Positions 6,416 to 14,802 of a stretch of 38,804 nt of DNA are shown here, piece by piece; the stretch's first letter is position 1; each line of letters starts with the position of its first letter. Below the pieces are notes generated by a model. The model worked only from the letters and a program-made list of their open reading frames with translations, was not told where the DNA came from and made no database searches. Origin of the DNA: Candidatus Gastranaerophilales bacterium (lineage in GTDB: Bacteria > Cyanobacteriota > Vampirovibrionia > Gastranaerophilales > Gastranaerophilaceae). Made by a program: the position numbers and the translations under genes. The stretch covers positions 1 through 38,804 of the forward strand of contig CALUQQ010000111.1 of NCBI GenBank assembly GCA_944322955.1, written 5' to 3'.

Positions 6416-7798
6416 TTATTCTCTCACTTTATTTTTAATCTCCGAAACTGCTCTGTCGAGTTCCTTATTTATTTTCAAATCCTGCTTAATTTTTTCATAA
6501 GAATAAAGCATTGTAGTATGTTTTTTGTTAAAATATTCCGCAATACTTTCAAAACTTTTGCCGGTGATCTCGCGTGCAAGATAAACCGCAACATGGCGCG
6601 CACTTGAAACTTTCTGATTACGTGAAGAGCTTTTAAAATCCTGTAAAGTAACGTTATAATATTCTGCCGCTATTTTAGCCACTTTTTCAATGGTTATTGC
6701 CTTTTTCACAGCCTCACAATTGAGTACTTTTTTAGCATAAGCAAGGGTTACATCCACTTTTTCAATGTCCGCGTAGGCGCTGACCTTATTAAACGCCCCT
6801 TCAAGCTCTCGCACGTTATTTACAAAATTATTCGCAATATATTCAAATACCTCAAAGTCAATCTTCATGGAAATTTGTTCAGCAAGATTTTTTAAGATAG
6901 CAACACGAGTTTCAAAATCCGGAGGAGTGATATCTACAACAAGCCCCATCTCAAAACGGGTTCTCAACCTATCCGGAAGAGTCGGAATATCTTTCGGCAA
7001 ACGGTCAGAAGTTATTACAATCTGCTTATTATTATTATGGAGAGTGTCAAACGTGTGAAAAATTTCCTCCATTGTATAAGTTTTAGATTCCAAAAACTGA
7101 ATGTCATCTATTAGTAAAACGTCAATATTTCTGTATTTTTGACGGAATTTTTCCATACGTGCATTACGCTCTCCGCCATGCTGAAGGTTTTTTATAAGCT
7201 CATTTACATATTCTTCGGTTTTGATATAACGGACTTTTAATTTTGGTTTGTGAAAAATTATATAATGCCCGACAGCCTGCATAAGATGAGTTTTGCCAAG
7301 ACCGGAGGCACCGTATATAAACAAAGGATTGTATTTTTTTGCAGGATTTTGTGCAACCGCAAAGGCTGCAGCATGTGCAAATCTGCTGTTTTCACCAACA
7401 ACAAAATTATCAAATCTATATTTTAAATTCAAATTGGAAAATGACTGCATCTGAGAGAGATTTTCCATTGTTTTAGAAGTTTCATCTTCTTTTTTGGGTT
7501 TAGATTTTTCTTTTTGCTTTTCTTTTTTATATTTTTCAGCCAAATCAGCATCATAATTCAGCGAAAACTCAATTTCTCTTTGTAAAACATGTTCAAGCGC
7601 AGCTTTTATCTGAGCATAATGATTTTTACGGATAATTTCGACCGCCATTTGATGAACAGTCAACAATGCAAAAATATTGTTGTCATAGCCAACAGCCTCC
7701 AAAGGCATAATCCAGGTATCAAAAACATGCGACGGGAGAGTTTTTTTAAGCTCTGACTTTACATCTTCCCAAACTTTTTTAACTTCACCAACTTCCAT
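6416..7798 (-). CDS. dnaA: Chromosomal replication initiator DnaA
   Basis: Binds oriC and opens the origin. 460 aa with all domains: domain I (VWEDVKSELKKTLPSHVFDTW), a short lysine-rich linker, AAA+ domain with Walker A GASGLGKTHL, Walker B LLIDDIQFL and sensor ITSDRLPKD, and the C-terminal DNA-binding domain, where the signature reads KKHTTMLYSYEKI instead of the commoner GRDHTT. No ribosome site precedes the ATG at 7798; TAAAAT sits six bases upstream. Neighbours are ruvA and a peptide gene, not dnaN, recF or rpmH, and no TTATNCACA box was found on either side, so this is probably not the origin. Confidence 0.96.
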   Translation of the reverse strand: MEVGEVKKVWEDVKSELKKTLPSHVFDTWIMPLEAVGYDNNIFALLTVHQMAVEIIRKNHYAQIKAALEHVLQREIEFSLNYDADLAEKYKKEKQKEKSKPKKEDETSKTMENLSQMQSFSNLNLKYRFDNFVVGENSRFAHAAAFAVAQNPAKKYNPLFIYGASGLGKTHLMQAVGHYIIFHKPKLKVRYIKTEEYVNELIKNLQHGGERNARMEKFRQKYRNIDVLLIDDIQFLESKTYTMEEIFHTFDTLHNNNKQIVITSDRLPKDIPTLPDRLRTRFEMGLVVDITPPDFETRVAILKNLAEQISMKIDFEVFEYIANNFVNNVRELEGAFNKVSAYADIEKVDVTLAYAKKVLNCEAVKKAITIEKVAKIAAEYYNVTLQDFKSSSRNQKVSSARHVAVYLAREITGKSFESIAEYFNKKHTTMLYSYEKIKQDLKINKELDRAVSEIKNKVRE

Positions 7799-7860
7799 AA
7801 ACTAATTTTACACTAAAAAAGTTTCAAAAAAAGAAAATATAACTAAATGTTACCTAATAA

Positions 7861-7886
7861 ATAAAAGACCGGTAAATTACCGGTCT
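7861..7886 (-). terminator. Terminator of the 51-aa peptide gene
   Basis: Perfect 9-bp stem AGACCGGTA/TACCGGTCT (7866-7874 and 7878-7886) with a 3-base loop, followed on the minus strand by TTTTAT. It lies 15 bases past the stop of the small gene. Confidence 0.75.
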
Positions 7887-7900
7887 AAACTCTCTAAATC

Positions 7901-8056
7901 TTATTTTACGGCCTTTAATACGGCTTGAATACCCGCATCCGCATTTATTGCGTTTGCATTAAGTAACGCCATAGAACGGCGTTTTCTCGCTCCTCTTAAT
8001 ATAAATTCAACACTGTCGCTAATGTTACACGAAGGTTGTACAATCTTTTTTAGCAT
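7901..8056 (-). CDS. Small peptide of unknown function (51 aa)
   Basis: Not recognised. The ATG at 8056 has AAGGAG seven bases upstream and the gene ends at a strong hairpin terminator, so it is built as a separate expressed unit. The sequence has an N-terminal part with one cysteine (MLKKIVQPSCNISDSVEF), a basic block RGARKRRS, and an alanine-rich amphipathic end (ALLNANAINADAGIQAVLKA). A longer start 14 codons upstream would ignore the ribosome site. Could be a secreted or modified peptide, a small regulator, or a lineage-specific protein; the sequence does not decide. Confidence 0.6.
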   Translation of the reverse strand: MLKKIVQPSCNISDSVEFILRGARKRRSMALLNANAINADAGIQAVLKAVK

Positions 8057-8145
8057 AAAATACTCCTTTATATGTTTTTTATCGGAGTATTTTTGCAAAA
8101 TCTTTAGAAAAAAATTTCAAATGTAAACAAATTTTACACAAAATA

Positions 8146-9126
8146 TCAAATAAGCAAAACTATCAATCCGGCAAGAACAAGAGCAGGCCCGAACGGAAGA
8201 TACGTTCTGTTTTCAGGTTCTTTAATCCCGCGTATAATTTCTCTGCATGCCAAAATACCTATTACGGCAAGTACAACAGCACTCAAAACATATGCAACGG
8301 TATTTGCCAGCCAGCCGAACTGTGCTGCCATTAAAAATGCAAGAGTATAAATTATAAATGCACCGAGTGAAATTACTACCATCCAGTTTCTGTTATCGAT
8401 TTCTTTTTTTATATAAACCGGCAAAGTTACGACTATTTGAATTATCACACTCAAAACAAGCACAACAAGAAGCGTACGCCAGCCAAAAACAGCACCTATA
8501 CCGGCAGCTATAAAAGAATCCCCCTCGCCAAATGCACGTGAACCCGCTATTAAATAACCTATTCTTGATATAACTTCCATTACCACAAAACCGATTATTA
8601 TACCGAGCAGAGTACTAGAAACGGGATTGCCTATAATCCATTCGGTCGTAAAATTAAATTCTCCCATTAAAGAATAATATTGGTATAAATCAACTGCCGT
8701 CACAAGAATTCCGTATAAAATTCCTATTCCGATCAGCGAATATGTATGTATATCAAATACAACTTTTTCCTTCCAGTCAGTACCGCCAATAACAATAAAC
8801 AAAGCGGCAATAATCCACGCGAAAAAAGTATCCCAGCTGATACCGAATTTTATAAACGCCAGTACAAATACAATTCCAGTAATAAGTTCAACAATCGGAT
8901 ACTGCACGCTTATTTTTTCTCCGCAAAATCCGCATTTCCCTTTTAATAATATATATGATAATACAGGAATATTATGCCACCAATAAAGTTTATGTCCGCA
9001 CTTTGGGCATTTTGATGAAGGGAAAACAATTGATTCACCGCTCAAAGTTCTCAAAATAACTACATTTAAAAAGCTTCCAATACACAATCCTATAACAAAT
9101 ATAAATAACAATAACGCTATCAGCAT
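8146..9126 (-). CDS. Prepilin peptidase (A24 aspartic protease/N-methyltransferase)
   Basis: Membrane enzyme that cleaves the leader of type IV prepilins and pseudopilins and N-methylates the new end. 326 aa with many membrane helices. The N-terminal methyltransferase part has IGSFLNVVILR and the two zinc-type pairs CPKC and CGFC. The two catalytic aspartates are visible in GTDWKEKVVFD and in the GEGDSF (GxGD) motif. ATG at 9126 with AAGGAG upstream. It follows the sigma-factor gene by 12 bases and is probably co-transcribed. The pseudopilin at 24889 is a plausible substrate. Confidence 0.94.
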   Translation of the reverse strand: MLIALLLFIFVIGLCIGSFLNVVILRTLSGESIVFPSSKCPKCGHKLYWWHNIPVLSYILLKGKCGFCGEKISVQYPIVELITGIVFVLAFIKFGISWDTFFAWIIAALFIVIGGTDWKEKVVFDIHTYSLIGIGILYGILVTAVDLYQYYSLMGEFNFTTEWIIGNPVSSTLLGIIIGFVVMEVISRIGYLIAGSRAFGEGDSFIAAGIGAVFGWRTLLVVLVLSVIIQIVVTLPVYIKKEIDNRNWMVVISLGAFIIYTLAFLMAAQFGWLANTVAYVLSAVVLAVIGILACREIIRGIKEPENRTYLPFGPALVLAGLIVLLI

Positions 9127-9138
9127 AATTTACTCCTT

Positions 9139-9909
9139 TTATCCTTCACTATTCTTTATCAACTCATACATTCTGTTAAGAGCTTTTTTAAGTCTCCTTG
9201 AAACCTGCATTTGAGAAATATGTATTTTTTCCGAAATCTCTCGCTGATTTAAATCTTCAAAATAGCTTAATTCAATTATCTGCCGCAATTCGGGAGGAAG
9301 TTTTTTAATAGCAGCAGCGAGCATGATTTTATCCTCATAGGAATTTATAAATTCTTTATAATCACCTGATGGAATTCTGTCAATCAAAAACAAGTCTTCA
9401 TCGTCACCTTTTAAATACTGATCAAGCGATAAAGCATTTTTATATTTATCAATATTCAAGACTTCTTCAACTTTTTGCACCGGAAGTTTCAAGACATCGG
9501 CAATATTTTGTGCTGTAGGATCCTCAATTCCTTCTTCATTAAGTTTTTTGACAGTGGATGATATTTTAAATACCAATTCCTGTAATTCACGCGGAGCTTT
9601 TATTATTGCCGCCTTATCACGCAAATAGTGTTTAATTTCTCCTTTTATAAAATAGGTTGCATAAGTTCTGAAACGGGTATTCATATTCAATTTATATGCA
9701 TTAATAGCTTTTATAAGCCCGACAGATCCGACTTGCACCAAATCTTCATTGCTGACACCCGACTGCATTGATATAGTATTTGCAATTTTTTTAACAAGTG
9801 ACATCGCCTCCTCAACAATTTTAAGATAAAGCATACGTTTTTTCTTTTCGTCTTTGCTGTCTTTAAAGAAGGCTATTAAATCATCAAGTTTTTCGTAAGT
9901 TTTATTCAT
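9139..9909 (-). CDS. RNA polymerase sigma factor, SigB/SigF/SigG type
   Basis: Group 3 sigma-70 factor, 256 aa. Region 2 reads DLVQVGSVGLIKAI...RFRTYATYFIKGEIKHYLRDK, typical of SigB/F/G proteins including the PRELQ segment that follows. Region 3 is DPTAQNIADVLKLPVQKVEE and region 4 carries the helix-turn-helix LNQREISEKIHISQMQVSRRLKKAL. No anti-sigma or anti-anti-sigma gene is adjacent, unlike the usual spoIIA or sigB layout, so its control is unknown. Its own promoter has an extended -10 (TGTTATAAT). Only GAGAG lies ahead of the ATG. Confidence 0.9.
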   Translation of the reverse strand: MNKTYEKLDDLIAFFKDSKDEKKKRMLYLKIVEEAMSLVKKIANTISMQSGVSNEDLVQVGSVGLIKAINAYKLNMNTRFRTYATYFIKGEIKHYLRDKAAIIKAPRELQELVFKISSTVKKLNEEGIEDPTAQNIADVLKLPVQKVEEVLNIDKYKNALSLDQYLKGDDEDLFLIDRIPSGDYKEFINSYEDKIMLAAAIKKLPPELRQIIELSYFEDLNQREISEKIHISQMQVSRRLKKALNRMYELIKNSEG

Positions 9910-9928
9910 TGGTTACTCTCTCATGACT

Positions 9929-9937
9929 ATTATAACA
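9929..9937 (-). promoter_or_regulatory. Extended -10 promoter of sigma-factor operon
   Basis: TGTTATAAT on the minus strand (9937-9929). No good -35. The leader would be about 13 bases and contains a minimal ATG-AGA-GAG-TAA reading frame before the sigma gene. Confidence 0.5.
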
Positions 9938-9979
9938 TATTTTTGTTTTATAGCTAAATTTTAATTTTATGTAATATTT

Positions 9980-10008
9980 TTTAAACATGCCTTTTTTTAT
10001 GCTACAAT
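9980..10008 (+). promoter_or_regulatory. Promoter of gatC-pyrG operon
   Basis: TTTAAA (9980-9985), 17-base spacer and TACAAT (10003-10008) with TG one base upstream, giving TGCTACAAT. Transcription from here would begin downstream of the longer in-frame ATG at 9987, supporting the gatC start at 10029. Confidence 0.6.
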
Positions 10009-10028
10009 TAATCCATAGGAGCAAAAAT

Positions 10029-10310
10029 ATGATAACAATAAAAGATGTAGAACATGTTGCAAAGCTTGCGAGATTAGAATTAACGGAAGAGGAAAAAGAA
10101 CTTTATACAAAACAGTTAGGAGATGTGTTGAAATATGTTGACCAGATGAATGAAGTCGACACAACAAATGTCAAACCTATGTCGCATGCCATTGATTTTG
10201 TAAACGTTATGAGAGAGGACAAAGTTGTTTACGAGCAGACAAAAGAAGAACTGATGGCAAATGCTCCGGAAGAAGAAAACGGATTTTTTAAGGTTCCTAA
10301 AATTAATTAG
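10029..10310 (+). CDS. gatC: Glutamyl/aspartyl-tRNA amidotransferase subunit C
   Basis: GatC is the small scaffolding subunit of GatCAB, which converts Glu-tRNA(Gln) and Asp-tRNA(Asn) to the amidated forms. 93 aa starting MITIKDVEHVAKLARLELTE, the family's standard opening, followed by QLGDVLKYVDQMNEVDT and VNVMREDKV. The start at 10029 has GGAG upstream; the upstream in-frame ATG at 9987 lies before the promoter's -10 box. gatA and gatB are not in the window. First gene of an apparent operon with pyrG 51 bases downstream. Confidence 0.95.
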   Translation: MITIKDVEHVAKLARLELTEEEKELYTKQLGDVLKYVDQMNEVDTTNVKPMSHAIDFVNVMREDKVVYEQTKEELMANAPEEENGFFKVPKIN

Positions 10311-10361
10311 TTACCCGTTGTCGGTTTGAGTGAAGATTAATAGTAAAAAATTGGGGTAAAT

Positions 10362-11963
10362 ATGACAAAATACATTTTTATAACAGGCGGAGTGGTAAGC
10401 TCATTAGGCAAAGGTATTATCGCGGCATCTTTAGGAAAATTATTAAGAGCGCGCGGATTTACAGTTATTAATCAGAAATTCGACCCGTATATAAATGTTG
10501 ACCCGGGTACTATGAGTCCTTTCCAACATGGTGAGGTTTTTGTAACAGATGACGGAGCCGAAACCGATTTGGATTTGGGTCACTATGAAAGATTTACCGA
10601 TACAAATCTCGGCAAATTCAATAACGTAACCTCAGGAAGTGTTTACCAGAGAGTTATTGAAAAAGAAAGAAAAGGCGATTATCTCGGCGCAACCGTTCAG
10701 GTTATTCCGCATATTACAAATGAAATCAAATCAAGAATAGCAGGAGCCACAAAACAATTCAAGCCGGATTTTCAACTTATTGAAATCGGCGGAACAATCG
10801 GGGACATTGAAAGTTTGCCGTTTATTGAATCTATCCGCCAATTCAAATCTGAAGTCGGAATTGGTAATGCAATATCGGTTCACTGTACGCTTTTGCCGTA
10901 TTTGCCCACATCCGGCGAATTAAAGACAAAACCGTCACAACACAGTGTAAGTGTTTTGAGAAGCTACGGTATCCAGCCGGAAATTCTTGTCTGCCGGACA
11001 ACCCGAGCTATTCCGAAAACTGAAAAAGAAAAACTCGCACTTTTCTGTTCCGTTCCGAAAGATGCTGTTATTGAGTGCCGTGATATGAAAAGTATTTATG
11101 AAGTTCCGCTTGCGCTTGAAGAACAAAAAATGGCGGATGTAATTCTACAGATGCTGGGCGTCAAATCAAAAAATCCCGATTTAAAAGGCTGGGCGCAGCT
11201 TGTTGAAAAAATTAAAAACCCTAAAAAGACTATTAAAGTTGCAATAGCCGGTAAATATACAAAACTTTCCGACGCTTATATATCTGTTGTTGAAGCTTTA
11301 AAACATGCAGGCTACGCAAACGACGCAGCCATTGAGGTTAAGTGGATAAATTCAGAGGAATGTATTGACGAAAAACGCTGCAAGGAACTTTTAAAAGAAG
11401 TTCAGGCGGTAGTTGTTCCTGGAGGTTTTGGGGTACGCGGGATTGAAGGGAAATTAAACGTTATTAAATACGCAAGAGAAAATAACCTTCCGTTTTTGGG
11501 GCTGTGCTTGGGCATGCAATGTGCGGTAATAGAATATGCCCGTAATGTAGCAGGACTTAAAGGCGCAAATTCAGCTGAATTTGACGAAAATGCACAGTAT
11601 CCGGTAATTGATTTGATGATGGAGCAGAAAAATGTCAAAGGTTACGGCGGAACAATGAGATTGGGAGCTTATGACTGCATTTTAAAAAAAGGATCAGTTG
11701 CTGCAAAGGCTTACGGCAAAGAAAAAATCTCAGAACGCCACAGACACAGATATGAAGTTAATAATGAATATCTGAATCAAATTGCTGATGCCGGTCTGGT
11801 ATTTTCCGGCATGTCGCCTGACGGAATGCTCGCTGAAGTCGTTGAATTACCAAAAAATGATTGGTTTGTAGCCTCTCAGTTCCACCCTGAATTCAAGTCA
11901 CGTCCCGACAAACCGCATCCGTTGTTTAAGGGATTGATTGACGCGGCTGTTAAAAGAGTGTAG
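10362..11963 (+). CDS. pyrG: CTP synthase
   Basis: Converts UTP to CTP using ATP and glutamine. 533 aa, full length. The amidoligase domain opens [18 protein letters not shown] and contains [19 protein letters not shown] and the D-x-D-LGHYERF segment. The C-terminal class I glutamine amidotransferase has the nucleophile loop FLGLCLGMQ and the H-x-E pair in [13 protein letters not shown] at 10362 with GGGGT upstream. Sits between gatC and an MFS transporter gene 12 bases downstream. Confidence 0.98.
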   Translation: MTKYIFITGGVVSSLGKGIIAASLGKLLRARGFTVINQKFDPYINVDPGTMSPFQHGEVFVTDDGAETDLDLGHYERFTDTNLGKFNNVTSGSVYQRVIEKERKGDYLGATVQVIPHITNEIKSRIAGATKQFKPDFQLIEIGGTIGDIESLPFIESIRQFKSEVGIGNAISVHCTLLPYLPTSGELKTKPSQHSVSVLRSYGIQPEILVCRTTRAIPKTEKEKLALFCSVPKDAVIECRDMKSIYEVPLALEEQKMADVILQMLGVKSKNPDLKGWAQLVEKIKNPKKTIKVAIAGKYTKLSDAYISVVEALKHAGYANDAAIEVKWINSEECIDEKRCKELLKEVQAVVVPGGFGVRGIEGKLNVIKYARENNLPFLGLCLGMQCAVIEYARNVAGLKGANSAEFDENAQYPVIDLMMEQKNVKGYGGTMRLGAYDCILKKGSVAAKAYGKEKISERHRHRYEVNNEYLNQIADAGLVFSGMSPDGMLAEVVELPKNDWFVASQFHPEFKSRPDKPHPLFKGLIDAAVKRV

Positions 11964-11975
11964 TATGGAGAAGTA

Positions 11976-13349
11976 ATGTCAGATTTAAAGAAGTTCGGTA
12001 CTCTTCAATTTTTAAATTTTGCACTCGGATTTTTCGGGTTACAGTTTGCATGGCAGATGAGAATTATTCTGTCTGGTCCTGTTACAGAAAATTTAGGTGC
12101 GTCACCGTTTTTATACGGCTTAATCTGGCTTGCGGGACCTTTTACAGGTATGGTTGTCCAGCCGCTTGTGGGCGCATTGAGTGACAAAACCGTTTCAAAA
12201 TTCGGCAGAAGACGTCCTTATTTGTTAGGCGGGGCTTTAATTGCAAGTTTAGCGTTATGGATTTTTCCGAATTCACAGCATGTTGCAATTCAACTTGAAA
12301 GCCTTATAGGTCTTGACCTTCCTATTTGGACAGCGCTTCTGGTCGCTGCAATTATGATTTGGGTAATTGATGCATGTATAAATGTTGCTCAAGGACCATA
12401 TAGAGCCTTAATACCTGATGTTGTTCCGCAGGAACAACATGCTATGGCAAATTCATATATAAGTCTTGCAATCGGTTTGGGATCTGTTGTGGCTGCCGGT
12501 GCGGCTCCTTTTTTAAAATACTTTTTTAATTTTCAAATGTCTATTCCGGCGCAATTTATTATGGCGGCACTTGCATTTTCATTAGGTATGCTATGGACTT
12601 GTATTACAATTAAAGAACATCAAACTCCTAAAGAAATCCTCAAAGATGCAGCTGTAGCAAATATTAAAGAAGACAATTTTTGGGATTCATTAAAAAATTT
12701 CTTTTTGATGTCACCGGAAGTTCCAAAAATTTGTCTTATGCAATTTTTCACGTGGATGAGTACAATGTGTATGCTGATATTTTTCACGCAATATTCCATT
12801 CACACACTGTTCGGCGTACCTGATTTAACAACCGCAAGCGAAACTGCCAGACACGCGTTTGAAGATGCGGTTGTAAACGGAACTAATTTTTCGTCAATTT
12901 GTTTTGCGATATTTAACCTTGTTTGTTTTCTTGTTGCAATTCCGATCGGCGCTCTGGCTCAAAAATTCGGCAACAAAAAAGTCCACATAATCGCTCTGTT
13001 ATCAATGGTGGTTGCGTATTTAGGGATGGCAATGACCGCAAACACAGTTTATGTAGCATTTTTAATGGGATTTGCCGGTATAGGATGGGCAAGTATCTGT
13101 GCATTACCTTTTGCAATGCTTTCAAGGTACATTAAAAAGGGTACAGAAGGTTCTGTTATGGGTATATTTAACATATTTATCGCAGGCCCACAGGTTTTTG
13201 TATGTACGCTTGTTGCATGGTTTATTTCAAAATGCGTGTTCAATGCTGGAGAAGGACTTGTAAATTATCATTGGGAATACGCATTTTTAATCGGTGCTGT
13301 ATGCCTGCTTCTCGCAGCACTTGTAACAAAAACCGTTAAAGAAAAATAG
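11976..13349 (+). CDS. MFS transporter, SLC45/GPH-like sugar symporter family
   Basis: 457-aa protein with about 12 membrane helices. The GRRRPYLLGG loop after helix 2-3, the ...DACINVAQGPYRALIPDVVP segment and the matching loop in the second half (QKFGNKKVH) fit the SLC45/SUT branch of the GPH sugar:cation symporters, which carry disaccharides such as sucrose or maltose. The substrate here cannot be read from sequence. GGAGAAG precedes the ATG at 11976, 12 bases after pyrG, so it is co-transcribed with pyrG without an obvious functional link. Confidence 0.85.
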   Translation: MSDLKKFGTLQFLNFALGFFGLQFAWQMRIILSGPVTENLGASPFLYGLIWLAGPFTGMVVQPLVGALSDKTVSKFGRRRPYLLGGALIASLALWIFPNSQHVAIQLESLIGLDLPIWTALLVAAIMIWVIDACINVAQGPYRALIPDVVPQEQHAMANSYISLAIGLGSVVAAGAAPFLKYFFNFQMSIPAQFIMAALAFSLGMLWTCITIKEHQTPKEILKDAAVANIKEDNFWDSLKNFFLMSPEVPKICLMQFFTWMSTMCMLIFFTQYSIHTLFGVPDLTTASETARHAFEDAVVNGTNFSSICFAIFNLVCFLVAIPIGALAQKFGNKKVHIIALLSMVVAYLGMAMTANTVYVAFLMGFAGIGWASICALPFAMLSRYIKKGTEGSVMGIFNIFIAGPQVFVCTLVAWFISKCVFNAGEGLVNYHWEYAFLIGAVCLLLAALVTKTVKEK

Positions 13350-13399
13350 TAGCAAAAAATATTTTGTTTATTTTTTTTAATTTATCAAAGGAGAAAATA

Positions 13400-13927
13400 A
13401 TGTACATTACCCCTATAAACAGCCAATCTTTTACAGGATTTCGATTAAAAAGTGATGGAGCAAAAGTTCTTGCCGAACTTTTTATAGACAATCCGGAATA
13501 TGAAAAGGCTTTTGTTCATTACATAATAAACCCTCTGAAAAAATGCAGAACAGATGTATCGTACAACGGACGTGACGTTTTTGTTAAAAATGAATTCGGG
13601 AAAAGGCAGGTACTTGACTTTGCAGAAATTAACGAATTCGGTTCCGAAAAAAACAGTGTATATAAGGTAATGATTAAAAATTCAATAACTAAAAATAAAA
13701 GAAAAGAAGATTATTATATCCCGGACAGAGGCAAAGGAGCGCGCAGACTTTTGGCTAACAGTGAAAAAACAGGAATTCCCTCTGAATTTTTTGCAGCAAA
13801 AGAAATAGCTGAATTTGAAGATAAAATTCTTTTTCCGGAACTCAATAGTCCTATTATTAAACGTGAAGAACTGCTAAAAAGAAAGACAAAAGAATTAAAA
13901 GTAAAATACACAAAAAAGCCTCTTTAA
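13400..13927 (+). CDS. Unknown protein with SFTGF N-terminal motif (175 aa)
   Basis: Not recognised. Start at 13400 fixed by AAGGAG; an in-frame start 12 codons upstream would place that ribosome site inside the gene. The first residues, MYITPINSQSFTGFR, form a short leader of the kind seen on many uncharacterised proteins of gut Melainabacteria; the 201-518 protein has a weaker version. The rest is soluble, basic and charged (PDRGKGARRLLANSEKTG; KRKTKELKVKYTKK). The last codons and stop fall inside a perfect terminator hairpin. Probably the last gene of the gatC operon, 50 bases after the transporter. Confidence 0.75.
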   Translation: MYITPINSQSFTGFRLKSDGAKVLAELFIDNPEYEKAFVHYIINPLKKCRTDVSYNGRDVFVKNEFGKRQVLDFAEINEFGSEKNSVYKVMIKNSITKNKRKEDYYIPDRGKGARRLLANSEKTGIPSEFFAAKEIAEFEDKILFPELNSPIIKREELLKRKTKELKVKYTKKPL

Positions 13928-13938
13928 GAGGCTTTTTT
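13912..13938. terminator. Bidirectional terminator overlapping a stop codon
   Basis: Perfect 11-bp stem AAAAAAGCCTC/GAGGCTTTTTT around the loop TTTAA. The TAA stop of the 13400 gene lies in the loop. A-run and T-run flanks allow function for both convergent genes. Confidence 0.9.
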
Positions 13939-13955
13939 AAGATTCGGTTTTTGTA

Positions 13956-14543
13956 TTATAAAGACAAGATAAAACCGCCTTTATCAGCATTTTTAAGGTT
14001 ATCACCTTCAATTTTCGCACGTAAGTTTTTAATATATTTGTATACATAATCTCTAGGCAGCTCAAGAAGTTCAGCAAGATCTTTTGCATAAACTATTTTG
14101 TCCGTATTTTGGGCAAAATAATCAAAAACTTTTTGTTCTCTGTCTGTAAGATTCTTTTTGAACACAATTCTGACTTCTTCTCTCAAATCATCAGCCGATT
14201 TTTCGGCCTTAATCTGTTTAGAAGCAGCTTTTTTGGATGCAGGGGATTTTTTAACGGTTGTATTAGATTCTTGTTTAGGTACAACAAACGGTGACGGAGC
14301 AATTTCACGTTCACGTGCATAAGCTCTGTCAGCGATAGTATTTAACCTTTCGGTTCTGGTCTGAGACCATTCTGTATCGTTAGAGATTACCGGCTGTCCT
14401 TTCAATACTATATCAACAATATCATTTGTATGTTTATCTTCCTCTAATTTTTTCCCGAGTCTGGCAGCAAATTCTTCTAATGTAATCTTTTCTAATGAGC
14501 TTCTCCATTGCTTTATCTCTTCTTTGCTCAAATATTCAGACAT
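13956..14543 (-). CDS. Winged-helix protein, probable DNA-binding regulator
   Basis: 195 aa. The N-terminal 80 residues are helical and charged with no recognised domain; residues about 85-120 are a low-complexity Lys/Ser/Ala linker (KKSPASKKAASKQIKAEKS). The C-terminal 65 residues resemble the OmpR/PhoB-type winged helix: LTDREQKVFDYFAQNTDKIV, then AKDLAELLELPRDYVYKYIKNLRAKIE, ending KGGFILSL where the family has G-x-G-Y-x-L. No receiver domain is present, so it is not a classical response regulator. Start at 14543 with AAGGAG. Monocistronic, with two repeats in its upstream region. Confidence 0.75.
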   Translation of the reverse strand: MSEYLSKEEIKQWRSSLEKITLEEFAARLGKKLEEDKHTNDIVDIVLKGQPVISNDTEWSQTRTERLNTIADRAYAREREIAPSPFVVPKQESNTTVKKSPASKKAASKQIKAEKSADDLREEVRIVFKKNLTDREQKVFDYFAQNTDKIVYAKDLAELLELPRDYVYKYIKNLRAKIEGDNLKNADKGGFILSL

Positions 14544-14678
14544 TCATTAATCTCCTTAAACAATCTCTTTCACAATATTAACTTAGCACAAACCATGCTC
14601 CAAAAGTGCAAAATGTTTCATAACGTAAATTTTTATGTTAAATATTTTACATTTGTTATATTTCTTTATAAATAGATG

Positions 14679-14710
14679 TTAATAAGATACTAAGGCCGTA
14701 AGACACTTAG
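14679..14710 (-). repeat. Octamer array O1 (four 8-base units)
   Basis: Read on the minus strand the units are TAAGTGTC, TTACGGCC, TTAGTATC, TTATTAAC. Every unit ends in C and the second is the most GC-rich. The same four-unit structure occurs at 18171, 23919 and 27724. It abuts copy A of the GGAATAAG element. Confidence 0.7.
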
Positions 14711-14712
14711 AA

Positions 14713-14792
14713 GTGAATAGGGGAATAAGTTGTTTCTAAAATTAATCTGAGCGGAATTTTTTCAATATCCGTTTTTTTATAACACTTATTCA
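14713..14792 (+). repeat. GGAATAAG inverted-repeat element, copy A
   Basis: GTGAATAGGGGAATAAGTT at the left and AACACTTATTCAC at the right are inverted. The 40-base block from GGAATAAGTTGTTTCT through GAGCGGAATTT is nearly identical to copy B at 18081. The element lies between the 3' end of the second thymidylate-kinase-like gene and the start of the winged-helix gene. Confidence 0.8.
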
Positions 14793-14802
14793 CCTTTAAA
14801 CT

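Noticed and set aside
7799-7900. Replication origin upstream of dnaA
   Set aside because: No TTATNCACA boxes or AT-rich repeat cluster; the hairpin there is the terminator of the small gene.
9987-10028. N-terminal extension of gatC
   Set aside because: Its ATG precedes the -10 box and the added residues are not found in the family.
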